From Fulvivirga sediminis (lineage in GTDB: Bacteria; Bacteroidota; Bacteroidia; Cytophagales; Cyclobacteriaceae): a stretch of DNA of 64,000 bases. Positions 1 through 9,444 of the stretch are shown here, one piece after another (the first letter of the stretch is position 1; each line of letters opens with the position of its first letter). Both the position numbers and the translations under genes were made by a program. The notes beneath the pieces are model-generated. The model was not told the DNA's origin. It ran no database searches and saw only the letters and a program-made list of their open reading frames with translations. The stretch spans positions 186,001-250,000 of the forward strand of contig NZ_JAESIY010000001.1 in the NCBI RefSeq assembly GCF_016757215.1, given 5' to 3'.

Positions 1-1662
1 GATGAAACCTTGCATCGGATTGCTCAGGAGCAAATGCACTTTTTCCTAGATCCGCTTACAGATATACATTTGAAATCGCATATTCGGTGGGAGTTAGAGC
101 CTAATGGTAATATTGAGTATGTGTATATAATGGCTACTGCGGCTTCACTTATTTTAATTATTGCCTGCGTCAATTTCATGAATTTAAGTACTTCCCAGTC
201 TGTGGCCAGATCTAAAGAGATTGGAGTTAGAAAGTCTTTAGGGGCACATAGAAGTCAGCTTACTCGGCAGTTTCTTGGGGAGTCATTGTTGATATCTGCT
301 ATGGCTATTATTCTGGCCGGCCTACTGGCTGAGGTGTCACTCCCAGGCTTCAATTACATTACAGGAAAGCAACTGCATACTCAATATCTTCATCATTCAT
401 TTTCATTATTGCTACTGGTTGGTATAGGAGCTTTTGTGGGCTTGGCGGCAGGCCTTTATCCGGCGCTTTTCCTGTCGTCAATTGATCCGGTAGTGAGTAT
501 GAAAGGTGTTGAAAGAGTAAAGGCTTCTGGCTTTTGGCTGAGAAATAGTCTGGTAGTGTTTCAATTTTTAATTTCTATGATTCTTATTACGGGTAGTATC
601 ATTATTAATGATCAGCTGTATTTTATGGAAAATAAAGACCTTGGTTTTGATAAGAGTCGACTTCTGAATATTCCTTTGAAAAATGATGATTTAGATGAGA
701 AATTTTTTGCTATGAAAAATGAGCTGAAAAAAATTCCTGGCGTTGAGTTCGTCTCAGGTATGTCTAATGTTCCTGGCTTACAGTTTAATCAGCATTTTAT
801 ATATGCGCTTTCTAGTCCACAGAATATTATTAACGTGTCAGAAATGTTTAGTGATGATGAGTTGGTGGAGGCTTTAGGGCTTACTCTTTTGGAGGGTAGA
901 ATGTTCTCTAGAAATGTGAGTACCGATGCAGAAGATGCTTTGGTGGTGAATGAAGCTGTTTTAAAGGCATTGCAGATAGATGATGCTGTGGGTAAGGAAG
1001 TGATGTGGGAGCGATACACTGGTGCAGGATTAACTAAGCAGACTATCATAGGTGTGGTAAAGAATTTCAATTATCAATCTTTGCACGAAGAGGTGAAGCC
1101 CTTGGTGCTCAAATATTCAGAGGACTATAATTATATGCTTGTAAAAATTGAAGGTGATAATTATCAAAATACAATAACTCAAATCCGTACACTATGGGGT
1201 GATTATATAGATCGTTTTGATTTTGAATATAGCGTTCTTTCTGATGATTTAAGCTTTCAGTATTTATCAGAAGAGAAAACAGCAAAGATCTTCAGCGGCT
1301 TTTCTTTTATGGCTATACTTATTGCTTGTTTCGGTTTGTTTGGTTTGGCTAGCCTGTCCTTCGAAGCTAGAACTAAAGAGGTAGGCATTAGAAAAGTACT
1401 CGGCGCTTCAGTATTTTCCGTTCTCGCATTATTATTAAAGGATTTTTCTAAGATGATAATGCTGGCAATTATTTTGGCAATACCATTGGCTTGGTACTTA
1501 TCAGAAAAATGGTTAAATAATTTTATTTATAAGATAGCAATCAACCCTTTTGTGTTTGTATTTGCTGGCGTTTTATTGGTTTTAATTGCCTGGCTTACCC
1601 TTTCGTATTTAACCTACAAGGCGGCTAAAACCAATCCGGTAGAAATCTTAAAAGATCAATAG
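1..1662 (+). CDS. ABC transporter permease, FtsX/MacB type (5' truncated by window edge)
   Basis: Membrane permease of the MacB/FtsX family, which in Bacteroidota usually has about 800 residues: two FtsX domains, each with a periplasmic MacB_PCD segment. The reading frame is open from base 1, so the true start lies upstream and the first 200-250 residues are missing. Visible are the first FtsX domain, with a segment reading RSKEIGVRKSLGA, a large periplasmic region, and the second FtsX domain with TKEVGIRKVLGA followed by three membrane segments. The C-terminus NPVEILKDQ is typical of the family. Such permeases work with a MacB-like ATPase in mechanotransmission or efflux of peptides or lipoproteins; the substrate cannot be told. 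No ATPase gene is visible in the window. Confidence 0.93.
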   Translation, partial: DETLHRIAQEQMHFFLDPLTDIHLKSHIRWELEPNGNIEYVYIMATAASLILIIACVNFMNLSTSQSVARSKEIGVRKSLGAHRSQLTRQFLGESLLISAMAIILAGLLAEVSLPGFNYITGKQLHTQYLHHSFSLLLLVGIGAFVGLAAGLYPALFLSSIDPVVSMKGVERVKASGFWLRNSLVVFQFLISMILITGSIIINDQLYFMENKDLGFDKSRLLNIPLKNDDLDEKFFAMKNELKKIPGVEFVSGMSNVPGLQFNQHFIYALSSPQNIINVSEMFSDDELVEALGLTLLEGRMFSRNVSTDAEDALVVNEAVLKALQIDDAVGKEVMWERYTGAGLTKQTIIGVVKNFNYQSLHEEVKPLVLKYSEDYNYMLVKIEGDNYQNTITQIRTLWGDYIDRFDFEYSVLSDDLSFQYLSEEKTAKIFSGFSFMAILIACFGLFGLASLSFEARTKEVGIRKVLGASVFSVLALLLKDFSKMIMLAIILAIPLAWYLSEKWLNNFIYKIAINPFVFVFAGVLLVLIAWLTLSYLTYKAAKTNPVEILKDQ

Positions 1663-1744
1663 ACATAGGAGTTTTGGTGTTAAATAATCTGAAAATCAAT
1701 TGATTGCACTCAAATTTTAAAGAAAGGTGGGAATGCTTTAAATG

Positions 1745-1772
1745 AAAAAGGCAGTCATAATTGACTGCCTTT
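1745..1772 (-). terminator. Intrinsic terminator of tRNA-Val copy 1
   Basis: An 11-bp perfect stem (1747-1757 with 1762-1772) has a 4-base loop. Read on the minus strand it is followed by a short T run. It lies just downstream of the minus-strand tRNA at 1778-1852. A near-identical hairpin follows the second tRNA copy. Confidence 0.75.
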
Positions 1773-1777
1773 CTTTG

Positions 1778-1852
1778 TGGGCGCTGAGGGATTCGAACCC
1801 CCGACCCCCTCGGTGTAAACGAGATGCTCTGAACCAGCTGAGCTAAGCGCCC
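1778..1852 (-). tRNA. tRNA-Val (anticodon TAC), copy 1
   Basis: The reverse complement folds as a full cloverleaf: 7-bp acceptor stem GGGCGCT/AGCGCCC, D arm with AGCTGG, anticodon loop TTTACAC (anticodon TAC, reading GUA and other GUN codons), and T arm with GGTTCGAAT. The discriminator base is A and CCA is not encoded. It is identical to the copy at 2071-2145, and each copy has its own promoter and terminator. Confidence 0.97.
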
Positions 1853-1891
1853 TTTTCTCATATAGTGTCTCACTATTTGTGAATGGGAATG

Positions 1892-1923
1892 CAAATGTAG
1901 TGAACTTTTTAATTTGTGCAAAC
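1892..1923 (-). promoter_or_regulatory. Bacteroidota-type promoter of tRNA-Val copy 1
   Basis: Read on the minus strand: GTTTG (-33), a 19-base spacer, then TACATTTG, an exact match to the Bacteroidota -7 consensus TAnnTTTG. It lies about 40 bases upstream of the mature tRNA 5' end. The same arrangement is conserved before copy 2. Confidence 0.8.
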
Positions 1924-2039
1924 ATTATCTTATTTCCTTTATCGTTCTTGTTTCAACGAATATGGAATTACTGAAATGAGGTAGCGCAATTCTAAGTCGA
2001 ACTTGCATTTCTAAGAATATGAAAGTACTTAAAATGAAG

Positions 2040-2065
2040 AAAGGCAGTCATAATTGACTGCCTTT
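2040..2065 (-). terminator. Intrinsic terminator of tRNA-Val copy 2
   Basis: The same 11-bp stem as at copy 1 (2040-2050 with 2055-2065, loop TAAT), placed just downstream of the second tRNA on the minus strand. The T run is interrupted (TTTCTTC), so it may be leakier than copy 1. Confidence 0.7.
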
Positions 2066-2070
2066 CTTTG

Positions 2071-2145
2071 TGGGCGCTGAGGGATTCGAACCCCCGACCC
2101 CCTCGGTGTAAACGAGATGCTCTGAACCAGCTGAGCTAAGCGCCC
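2071..2145 (-). tRNA. tRNA-Val (anticodon TAC), copy 2
   Basis: Sequence identical to copy 1 over all 75 bases, with anticodon TAC in the loop TTTACAC, discriminator A, and no encoded CCA. The duplicated block includes the terminator and the promoter region, so both genes should be expressed independently. The offset between the two genes is 293 bases. Confidence 0.97.
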
Positions 2146-2181
2146 TTTCATTTAGTGTTTCACTATTTGTGAATGGGAGTG

Positions 2182-2213
2182 CAAATGTAGTTAACTTTTA
2201 ATTTTGTGCAAAC
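2182..2213 (-). promoter_or_regulatory. Bacteroidota-type promoter of tRNA-Val copy 2
   Basis: On the minus strand GTTTG, a 19-base spacer and TACATTTG, the same elements and spacing as for copy 1. The spacer has diverged slightly between copies while both boxes are unchanged, which supports function. Confidence 0.8.
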
Positions 2214-2317
2214 ATTACCGTTAAAAAAATAATAAATTTTTTCTGGTGGCATTAGTTTTGATGTTTTTAAGCGAATAACGTAGCTTTCAATCTAGATTTG
2301 CTTTAAGTCATATTTCA

Positions 2318-4810
2318 TTGGACATAAAAAGAGTAGTAAAAAAGATTATATTTTATCTGGTGCTTACCGTTGTAGTGGTGGTAACAGCTAGTATATTAGC
2401 TACTTATCTATATAAGGATCGGTTAATTGATCACTTCATCAGGGAGGCAAACAAGAGTTTGAACACTCCTGTGCATGTGGATAAAATAAGCGTTTCTTCG
2501 TTGAAAAACTTCCCCTTTATCTCCCTTACTTTTGATGGTGTCTATATTGAAGAAAGTTTTGATAAGAGTAGTGCACCGCTTTTAGAAGCAGAAAAAATTG
2601 ATTTTACTTTTAATCCCATCGCTGTTTTTAGAAAAAACTATACAGTGGAAAAGGTTTTTATTAAAAAGGGCTTCTTCCACTTGAAGATGGATAAAAACGG
2701 AAATATAAATTATGACATCTTCAAACAACCAGATACTACTTCCTCTACTCAAACCGTTAAAGTTGATCTTTCAAAAATTGTATTAGAAGAAACCACTTTC
2801 AAGTATCAGAACTGGCTTCGAAACGTTGATTTAGATTTTACTACCCCGTCTCTCACAGCGAAGCTAAATGCTGTAGGTAGTGTGTACGATATCTTGGCCG
2901 AAGGTGAAGTAGCCGTGAATCATGTTAGTGTGAATAACACCATTTGGGCAGAAAATAAGCAGACTTACGTTGAGGCTGATTTAAAGTATAATGATGAATT
3001 AAAGGATTTATTCATTAGGCCCTCTGTTATTACAATTAATGAGTCTGACTTTGCCGTAGAAGGAACTTATCAATTTTTGGAAAAGCAGCTTATTTCACTG
3101 AATGTAGATGGTAAAGATACGGATATACAGACTTTGCTTTCTATTTTACCGCATAGTATGGTGAAAGATTTTGATAAGTATCAAAGTAAGGGAGATGTCT
3201 ATTTTTCTATGGTGCTTGATGGTGAAATTGGGGAGAAAACATCGCCTAAGATGACTATTAATTTTGGGCTTAATGATAGTGAACTTTATCACCCTGATAC
3301 TCGGGTGAAAATTACTCATGCTTTACTAAGAGGCACATTTATAGCTGCTGATCTTAATAATATAAATAACTCAGTGCTTGATTTAAAGGATATAAATGGC
3401 ATAGTAGAAGACCATAATTTTAAGGCTAACCTATATCTGAAAAATTTCGAAACTCCTTATGTAAAAGGAAATTTTGAAGGTAAGTTGGATCTTGAATCTG
3501 TTTTTAAATTTTATAAATCAGAAAGTGTGGAAGCCGGCAGCGGCCAATTAGATGCCCATTTGAATTTTGAAGGACAGGTGAAGGATCTGAAAAAGAAGGC
3601 GAGTTCAGGGAGATTTAAAACTACAGGAGATATTAATTTAAATAGGCTAAGCTTAAAGTTAGCTCACTACCCTTTGAAGTTAGATAATGTGTCTGGGAAT
3701 CTGTTATTTAACAATAATGATCTTGCTCTTAGCGATGTCTCTGGTAAGTTGGGCAATAGTGATTTTTTACTCAATGGATTTTTTAAAAATATTATAGCCT
3801 ACTTGCTTTTTGAAAATGAGCCTGTAGGTATAGAGTCAGACCTTCGCTCTAAATTTATTGACCTAGACGAGCTGTTGGCGGCTAATCCAGGAGAGGAAAG
3901 TGACTCCAAATATAAATTTACCATTTCTCCTAAGTTGGTCCTTAAGTTTGATTGTGATGTAGATCAATTAAAATTCAGACGATTTGCTCCTAAGAATATC
4001 AAGGGAGATCTTATCGTTAGGAATAAGATAGCTCAGTCTAATCGCATTCGGTTTAATGCGATGGGGGGTAGCATTACTTTAGATGGTAAAGTGGATGCTT
4101 CTTATGATAAGCTACTGAGGGTAAATACTTCTTTTGCTCTGGATAATATTGATGTAGATAGTATTTTTTACGTTTTTGAAAATTTCAATCAAGACTTTCT
4201 GCAAGACAAACACCTTAAAGGCAAAATTAAGGCGGATGTACAAGCTAGCATGACTTTTAGTGATAACCTGCACCTCTATCCGGGAAGCCTGGTAAGTAAT
4301 ATTAGCACTACAATTATTGGCGGGCAGCTCAATAATTTTGAGCCTATGCAGCGTTTGTCTAAATACCTTGATGAAGATAAATTGGATCATCTGGTTTTCT
4401 CAGAGTTGAGAAATGATATTCATATAGAAAATAAAAAGATTTACCTTCCTCAGATGGAGGTTTCTACCAACGTCACAGACATTAAGATCAGTGGCATACA
4501 TACCTTCGATCAGAATATCGATTATCGTGTAATAGCGCCCCTTAGAAGCAAGAAAAAGATAGATAAGGATGAGGCCTTCGGGGCAATAGAAGAAGATAAT
4601 AGCGGACGTACCATGCTTTATCTTAAAATAATAGGAAATACGTCAGATTATCTGGTGCTGTATGATAAGGAAAGTGTGAAGAAGAAAATAGTGAGTGATA
4701 TTAAAAAGGAAGCACGGGAGCTGAAAGATGCCTTTAAAAATAAAGGGAAAGAAGAAACCCCAGAAATAGAACTTGAAGAAGATGACTATTTCGACTGGGG
4801 TGATGATTAA
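2318..4810 (+). CDS. AsmA-like outer-membrane biogenesis family protein
   Basis: An 830-residue protein of the AsmA/TamB-like superfamily, large inner-membrane-anchored periplasmic proteins linked to outer-membrane lipid or protein homeostasis. One N-terminal membrane anchor (about residues 10-30) is followed by an AsmA N-terminal region (NTPVHVDKISVSSLKNFPF) and a long, mostly beta-strand body. The C-terminal AsmA-like part (about 560-760) includes ISGIHTFDQNIDYRV. The tail is very acidic (DDYFDWGDD). The start is TTG at 2318; no ATG or GTG lies in frame before the hydrophobic anchor, so TTG is the best choice. It runs towards the minus-strand gene at 4820 with a 9-base gap and no terminator. 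The specific role is unknown. Confidence 0.85.
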   Translation: MDIKRVVKKIIFYLVLTVVVVVTASILATYLYKDRLIDHFIREANKSLNTPVHVDKISVSSLKNFPFISLTFDGVYIEESFDKSSAPLLEAEKIDFTFNPIAVFRKNYTVEKVFIKKGFFHLKMDKNGNINYDIFKQPDTTSSTQTVKVDLSKIVLEETTFKYQNWLRNVDLDFTTPSLTAKLNAVGSVYDILAEGEVAVNHVSVNNTIWAENKQTYVEADLKYNDELKDLFIRPSVITINESDFAVEGTYQFLEKQLISLNVDGKDTDIQTLLSILPHSMVKDFDKYQSKGDVYFSMVLDGEIGEKTSPKMTINFGLNDSELYHPDTRVKITHALLRGTFIAADLNNINNSVLDLKDINGIVEDHNFKANLYLKNFETPYVKGNFEGKLDLESVFKFYKSESVEAGSGQLDAHLNFEGQVKDLKKKASSGRFKTTGDINLNRLSLKLAHYPLKLDNVSGNLLFNNNDLALSDVSGKLGNSDFLLNGFFKNIIAYLLFENEPVGIESDLRSKFIDLDELLAANPGEESDSKYKFTISPKLVLKFDCDVDQLKFRRFAPKNIKGDLIVRNKIAQSNRIRFNAMGGSITLDGKVDASYDKLLRVNTSFALDNIDVDSIFYVFENFNQDFLQDKHLKGKIKADVQASMTFSDNLHLYPGSLVSNISTTIIGGQLNNFEPMQRLSKYLDEDKLDHLVFSELRNDIHIENKKIYLPQMEVSTNVTDIKISGIHTFDQNIDYRVIAPLRSKKKIDKDEAFGAIEEDNSGRTMLYLKIIGNTSDYLVLYDKESVKKKIVSDIKKEARELKDAFKNKGKEETPEIELEEDDYFDWGDD

Positions 4811-4819
4811 TTGACTTGG

Positions 4820-5479
4820 TTAACTTATAGCTACGTTGAGGTATCTTATAACTGGCTCAACTTGCTGAAATCGTTCCACTACCTGATCTGCTGAAGTCCA
4901 CTTTTTTACTTCATTATCGCTGATGTGCTTAAGCACAATATAGCTTTTAAGCTTCAGTAGTTCAATATTAGGATGGCTTTCATCATATCCTTTAGGAGCT
5001 CTTTTTAAGCTATCTCCTTGAATTGAGCCAAAGTCTTTTTGAAATGAAGCATCTGAAATAATGTCTTTTAATTCTTCCGGGTTGTAGTCTATCTCTTGCC
5101 TCACCTTGGCTAACCTTTCGGCGTCAGGCGAATATAAGCCGCCGGCTATGAAAGATTGATTACCAGGCTGTATATGAAGATAATAACCCGCATTGCCACT
5201 CTTTTTCCCTCCTTCATTGAGCAGCATACCAAAGTTGTTTTTATATGGTCTTTTGTCTTTGCTGAAGCGTATATCTCTGTTTATTCTGAAAATGCATTGC
5301 TTGGGTTCCAGACCTGAGATTGAAGGATCAAAAGAGGCTACTTTGAGAATAACTTCACCAACAAAACTTATAAACTCTTCTCTCGCAGCCTGATATGCAG
5401 GCTTATTTGCCTGCATCCAGTCGCGATCGTTATTATCGTTAAGTTGGGTTAGAAAGTTTAATGATTTTTCTAATGCCAT
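4820..5479 (-). CDS. DUF2461 family protein
   Basis: A 219-residue protein matching the DUF2461 (TIGR02453) family, recognised from the N-terminal FLTQLNDNNDRDWMQANK, the central FRINRDIRFSKDKRPYKN and the GYYLHIQPG segment. The family is widespread and has no established biochemical function. Its ATG shares one base with the TAA of the upstream uxs gene (TAATG), so it is probably translationally coupled and is the last gene of the ugd-uxs operon. No signal peptide, so cytoplasmic. Whether it takes part in nucleotide-sugar metabolism is unknown. Confidence 0.88.
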   Translation of the reverse strand: MALEKSLNFLTQLNDNNDRDWMQANKPAYQAAREEFISFVGEVILKVASFDPSISGLEPKQCIFRINRDIRFSKDKRPYKNNFGMLLNEGGKKSGNAGYYLHIQPGNQSFIAGGLYSPDAERLAKVRQEIDYNPEELKDIISDASFQKDFGSIQGDSLKRAPKGYDESHPNIELLKLKSYIVLKHISDNEVKKWTSADQVVERFQQVEPVIRYLNVAIS

Positions 5480-6471
5480 TATTTTTTAATGTACCCATCA
5501 AAGGTGTTATGCTCTTTAGTAAAAAGCTCTTCCTCTGTAAGGGTTTTAAAATAGTCATAAGTAATTTTCAGACCTTCGGCTCTGTTTACTTTCGGTTCCC
5601 AACCTAATATCTCCTGAGCTTTAGTAATGTCTGGCCTACGCTGCATAGGATCATCTTTAGGTAGTGGCTCATAGATCACTTTTTGATCAGTACCTGTAAG
5701 CTTAATTATTTCTTCTGCAAATTCACCAATAGTAATCTCATCAGGGTTTCCAATGTTTACCGGGTAAGCGTAATCAGAGAATAACAAGCGATAAATACCA
5801 TCAATTAGGTCATCTACATAGCAGAAGGATCTGGTTTGAGAACCATCACCAAAAACAGTAAGATCTTCACCTCTAAGGGCCTGGCCTATAAATGCAGGCA
5901 ATACACGTCCGTCATTCAAGCGCATTCTTGGTCCGTAGGTATTGAAAATACGTACTATTCGCGTTTCCACACCGTGATAAGTATGGTAAGCCATAGTCAT
6001 GGCTTCCTGAAATCTTTTGGCTTCATCATATACTCCTCTTGGTCCTATAGGGTTTACATTACCGTAGTAAGACTCAGTTTGAGGGTGTACCATAGGGTCA
6101 CCATACACCTCAGAAGTGGAGGCAATCAGCATTCTTGCTTTTTTGGCTTTAGCCAAACCCAAAAGATTGTGAGTACCCAATGAACCTACTTTTAAAGTCT
6201 GAATAGGTATTTTGAGATAATCGATAGGGCTGGCAGGAGATGCGAAATGTAAGATGTAGTCTAATTCGCCTGAAACATGAACAAAGTTAGATACATCATG
6301 ATGATGAAACTCAAAATTCTTATCCGCAAATAAGTGCTCTATGTTCTTTAAATTACCAGTGATCAGGTTGTCCATTCCGATGACATAAAAGCCCTCTTTC
6401 ATGAACCTGTCACAAAGGTGGGAGCCCAGAAATCCTGCTGCTCCCGTTATTAATACTCTTTTTTTATCCAT
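5479..6471 (-). CDS. UDP-glucuronate decarboxylase (UDP-xylose synthase), SDR family
   Basis: An NAD-dependent extended short-chain dehydrogenase of 330 residues that converts UDP-glucuronate to UDP-xylose. The Rossmann motif GAAGFLG is at residues 10-16, the STSEVYGDP segment at about 118-126, and the YxxxK catalytic pair at Y148/K152. The [18 protein letters not shown] tail is typical of UXS/Gale-like enzymes. It overlaps the upstream UDP-glucose dehydrogenase gene by 8 bases, so the two successive pathway steps are coupled. A related NAD-dependent epimerase cannot be wholly excluded, but the pairing with ugd and the overall pattern favour decarboxylase. The product would feed surface polysaccharide or glycan synthesis. 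Confidence 0.88.
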   Translation of the reverse strand: MDKKRVLITGAAGFLGSHLCDRFMKEGFYVIGMDNLITGNLKNIEHLFADKNFEFHHHDVSNFVHVSGELDYILHFASPASPIDYLKIPIQTLKVGSLGTHNLLGLAKAKKARMLIASTSEVYGDPMVHPQTESYYGNVNPIGPRGVYDEAKRFQEAMTMAYHTYHGVETRIVRIFNTYGPRMRLNDGRVLPAFIGQALRGEDLTVFGDGSQTRSFCYVDDLIDGIYRLLFSDYAYPVNIGNPDEITIGEFAEEIIKLTGTDQKVIYEPLPKDDPMQRRPDITKAQEILGWEPKVNRAEGLKITYDYFKTLTEEELFTKEHNTFDGYIKK

Positions 6472-7777
6472 TGATAGTTTCTCTTCCTATGCTTACGTAA
6501 GTGAATCCTAAATCTTTCATTTGCTCAGGTGAGTAAAGATTTCTTCCATCGAAGATAACTTTGTTGTTAAGAAGTTTTGCAACTTTCTCAAAATCTGGAG
6601 TTCTGAATACAGGCCACTCAGTAGCAATTAGTAATGCGTCAGCACCGTTAATGGCAGAATATGCATCATGGCAATAAGTGATTTTTTCACCGATTTGTCC
6701 TTGTACATTTTCCATTCCTTCAGGGTCATAAGCTTTTACTTGCGCACCAGCTTCTACTAATTTCTCAATATTATATAATGAAGGAGCTTCACGAATATCA
6801 TCAGTATAAGGTTTAAAAGAAAGTCCCCAAAGACCAATGGTTTTTCCTTTTAGATCGCCACCGAAATATTCCTTTATTTTAGGGATAAGTTTGGTTTTTT
6901 GATCTTCGTTAACATCCATAACTGATTTTAGGATACGGAAGTCATAGTTTACTTGCTGAGCAGATTTAGCTAGTGCTTGCACATCTTTAGGGAAGCAAGA
7001 TCCACCATAACCGATACCTGCAAACAAGAAGCGCTTACCTATTCTGGTATCAGTACCTACACCTTTTCTTACGGAATCAACATCAGCACCAAGTAATTCG
7101 CACATGTTGGCGATTTCGTTCATGAAAGTAATCTTGGTAGCTAAGAATGAGTTAGCAGCATACTTAGTTAATTCAGCAGATTTTTCATCCATGAAAATTA
7201 CAGGATTACCTTGTCTCACCAATGGTGCATATAAGGTCTCCATTAATTTTTTTGCTTTTTCTGAAGTAGTACCTATTACCACTCTGTCAGGCTTCATGAA
7301 ATCGTCTACAGCTACCCCTTCTCTTAAGAATTCTGGGTTAGAAACTACATCGAAATCTACCTTGGCATTTTCTTTAATAGCAGCATGTACCTTATCTGCA
7401 GTACCTACAGGTACAGTACTTTTGTCTACGATTACGGCGTATTCTTTAAGTATTGGACCTAAGTCAGAAGCTACAGTAAGAACATATTTCAAGTCAGCAG
7501 AACCATCTTCTCCAGGAGGTGTAGGCAGAGCAAGGAAGATAATTTTTGCTCCTTCGATTCCTTCCGCTAGATCAGTGGTGAAGTTTAATCGACCTTGTTC
7601 AAGGTTTCTTTGGAAAATAACTTCCAAACCTGGTTCGTAGATCGTGATCTTGCCGTTTTTAAGGCTGTTTACTTTTTTCTCGTCGATGTCTATACATGTT
7701 ACATCATTTCCTGTTTCTGCAAAACAAGTTCCTGTAACTAAGCCGACATAGCCTGTTCCGACTACTGCTATTTTCAT
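6464..7777 (-). CDS. ugd: UDP-glucose 6-dehydrogenase
   Basis: A 437-residue UDP-glucose/GDP-mannose dehydrogenase oxidising UDP-glucose to UDP-glucuronate with two NAD+. The N-terminal Rossmann motif is [10 protein letters not shown] (7-16). The helix with [13 protein letters not shown] lies mid-protein, and the catalytic cysteine is in GGSCFPKD (Cys261). The C-terminal UDP-binding domain has [18 protein letters not shown]. Length and motifs are normal. It is the first gene of the operon ugd-uxs-DUF2461. I did not find a convincing two-box promoter in the 188 bases upstream, which are shared with the divergent acyl-CoA dehydrogenase. Confidence 0.96.
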   Translation of the reverse strand: MKIAVVGTGYVGLVTGTCFAETGNDVTCIDIDEKKVNSLKNGKITIYEPGLEVIFQRNLEQGRLNFTTDLAEGIEGAKIIFLALPTPPGEDGSADLKYVLTVASDLGPILKEYAVIVDKSTVPVGTADKVHAAIKENAKVDFDVVSNPEFLREGVAVDDFMKPDRVVIGTTSEKAKKLMETLYAPLVRQGNPVIFMDEKSAELTKYAANSFLATKITFMNEIANMCELLGADVDSVRKGVGTDTRIGKRFLFAGIGYGGSCFPKDVQALAKSAQQVNYDFRILKSVMDVNEDQKTKLIPKIKEYFGGDLKGKTIGLWGLSFKPYTDDIREAPSLYNIEKLVEAGAQVKAYDPEGMENVQGQIGEKITYCHDAYSAINGADALLIATEWPVFRTPDFEKVAKLLNNKVIFDGRNLYSPEQMKDLGFTYVSIGRETING

Positions 7778-7889
7778 GTTTTTAAGTTTTTAGATTCTAC
7801 TAGTTCGTAAAAATAAATTTTAAATTAAATAAATCTGCACGATAAAATGTTTTAAAAAAAGTTTAATTTTTTTATACAAACTAACATTC

Positions 7890-7921
7890 GTTTGGTTGAT
7901 TCATTGGATATATTATATTTG
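7890..7921 (+). promoter_or_regulatory. Bacteroidota-type promoter of acyl-CoA dehydrogenase gene
   Basis: GTTTG (7890-7894), a 19-base spacer and TATATTTG (7914-7921), an exact TAnnTTTG match. This gives a leader of roughly 35-40 bases before the ATG at 7966. Confidence 0.75.
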
Positions 7922-7965
7922 TTATTATCACTTAAAACGATTGAAATCAAGTAAGAGACAGATTT

Positions 7966-9132
7966 ATGGTAACAGCAGAAATTTCCCCGACTATCAGTAT
8001 GGAGCAAACTGAGAATCAAAAAATGATTGCCGAAATGATCAATGATTTTGGCGAGAGAGAGATCAAACCATTTATGATGGATTGGGATGAAAAACAAGAA
8101 TTCCCTCTTCAGCTCTTTAAAAAATTAGGTAGCCTGGGGCTCATGGGTGTGTTGGTACCTCAGGAATATGGAGGTGCGGGCTTTGGTTACCTTGAATATG
8201 TCACTGCTATTTTAGAATTAGCAAGGATAGATGGTTCCATAGGGCTTTCTATGGCTGCTCATAATTCTCTGTGTACTGGTCATGTTCTACAATTTGGTAG
8301 CGAAGAGCAAAAGCAAACCTACCTGCCTAAACTGGCTACTGGCGAATGGATAGGTGCTTGGGGGCTTACTGAGCCTAATACTGGATCAGATGCAGCTAAT
8401 ATGCGTACTGTGGCTAAAGAAGAAGGTGATTTTTATGTGCTCAATGGAGCGAAGAATTTCATTACTCATGGTAAATCAGGAAACGTGGCAGTAGTGATTG
8501 CAAGAACGGGAGAGGTGGGCGATTCACATGGTATGACTGCCTTTATAATAGAAAAAGGAACACCCGGTTTTTCAGCAGGAAGAAAAGAAAACAAACTAGG
8601 TATGAGAGCTTCTGAAACCACTGAGCTCATATTTCAGGATTGTAAGGTACCTAAGGCTAATATTCTTGGCAAGGTAGGAGATGGTTTTATTCAGGCCATG
8701 AAGGTGCTAGATGGCGGACGTATAAGTATAGCCGCTTTAAGTTTAGGAATAGCCCAGGGAGCATTAGATGTTTCTATACAATATGCCAAAGAAAGACAGC
8801 AGTTTAATAAGCCTATAGCCAGTTATCAAGGTATATCTTTTAAACTGGCAGACATGGCCACTAAGTTAGAGGCTGCTAAATTGCTTACATTTCAGGCAGC
8901 AGATCTAAAGAATAAAGGGAAAGATGTGAAAAAAGAATCTGCTATGGCCAAATACTATGCTTCAGAGGTAGCCGTAGAAAATGCCACTGAGGCAGTTCAG
9001 ATATTTGGTGGATATGGCTATACTAAAGATTATCCTGCAGAGAAGTATTACAGAGATTCAAAGCTGTGTACTATCGGAGAGGGTACTTCTGAGATTCAAA
9101 AACTAGTAATTTCAAGAGCTATTTTAAAATAA
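7966..9132 (+). CDS. Acyl-CoA dehydrogenase (short/medium-chain type)
   Basis: A 388-residue flavoprotein that oxidises acyl-CoA to trans-2-enoyl-CoA and passes electrons to ETF. The three acyl-CoA dehydrogenase domains are in order: the N-terminal helical domain, a middle beta domain with WGLTEPNTGSDAANM and the FITHG segment, and a C-terminal helical domain with RQQFNKPI. The catalytic glutamate lies in the GEGTSEIQ motif near residue 376, and GGYGYTKDYPAEKYYRD is standard. It is monocistronic, with its own promoter, and is separate from the longer acyl-CoA dehydrogenase gene of the fad operon at 23785. Chain-length preference cannot be read from the sequence. Confidence 0.95.
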   Translation: MVTAEISPTISMEQTENQKMIAEMINDFGEREIKPFMMDWDEKQEFPLQLFKKLGSLGLMGVLVPQEYGGAGFGYLEYVTAILELARIDGSIGLSMAAHNSLCTGHVLQFGSEEQKQTYLPKLATGEWIGAWGLTEPNTGSDAANMRTVAKEEGDFYVLNGAKNFITHGKSGNVAVVIARTGEVGDSHGMTAFIIEKGTPGFSAGRKENKLGMRASETTELIFQDCKVPKANILGKVGDGFIQAMKVLDGGRISIAALSLGIAQGALDVSIQYAKERQQFNKPIASYQGISFKLADMATKLEAAKLLTFQAADLKNKGKDVKKESAMAKYYASEVAVENATEAVQIFGGYGYTKDYPAEKYYRDSKLCTIGEGTSEIQKLVISRAILK

Positions 9133-9156
9133 AAATTACGGTATATTAATTATCTC

Positions 9157-9187
9157 TTTGATAATTAATATTTCATGGCTAAGTTTG
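9157..9187 (+). promoter_or_regulatory. Bacteroidota-type promoter of rpsU
   Basis: TTTG (9157-9160), a 19-base spacer and TAAGTTTG (9180-9187), an exact -7 consensus. The predicted start of transcription is about 20 bases before the ATG, so the leader holds little more than the strong Shine-Dalgarno sequence. Confidence 0.75.
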
Positions 9188-9198
9188 CAGTTCATTTG

Positions 9199-9208
9199 AA
9201 AGGAGGTG
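9199..9208 (+). promoter_or_regulatory. Strong Shine-Dalgarno sequence of rpsU
   Basis: AAAGGAGGTG sits with 9 bases between AGGAGG and the ATG, close to full complementarity with the 16S rRNA 3' end. No other gene in the window that I checked has an extended match. In Bacteroidota the anti-Shine-Dalgarno is held away by ribosomal proteins including bS21, so a strong site on the bS21 gene itself fits autogenous control. Confidence 0.85.
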
Positions 9209-9215
9209 TAATAAA

Positions 9216-9410
9216 ATGATCGTAGTAAACGTAAAAGAGAACGAATCAATAGAGAAAGCTCTTAAAAGATTCAAAAAGAAATTCGAAAAAACTGGAGTTC
9301 TTAAAGAATTAAGAGGTAGAACTTTCTATGAAAAACCTTCTGTACAAAGAAGAACAGAAATTATTAAAGCAAAATACAGACAAAAAAAATACGCCGAAGA
9401 AAATTATTAA
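9216..9410 (+). CDS. rpsU: Ribosomal protein bS21
   Basis: A 64-residue basic protein of the small ribosomal subunit. The conserved start MIVVNVKENESIEKALKRF and the following RRTEIIKAKYR are diagnostic of bS21. In Bacteroidota bS21 helps bury the 3' end of 16S rRNA and so blocks Shine-Dalgarno pairing on most messages. The gene has an unusually strong Shine-Dalgarno sequence and a short leader. It is followed by a terminator that reaches the xerC start codon. The order rpsU-xerC-hpf is common in the phylum. Confidence 0.98.
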   Translation: MIVVNVKENESIEKALKRFKKKFEKTGVLKELRGRTFYEKPSVQRRTEIIKAKYRQKKYAEENY

Positions 9411-9444
9411 TCGGTTATATTTTTAAGTCCCAAATCATTAAATT

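Noticed and set aside
1625-1921. A 98-residue open frame over the first tRNA-Val gene
   Set aside because: It runs through a tRNA and its flanks and resembles no protein.
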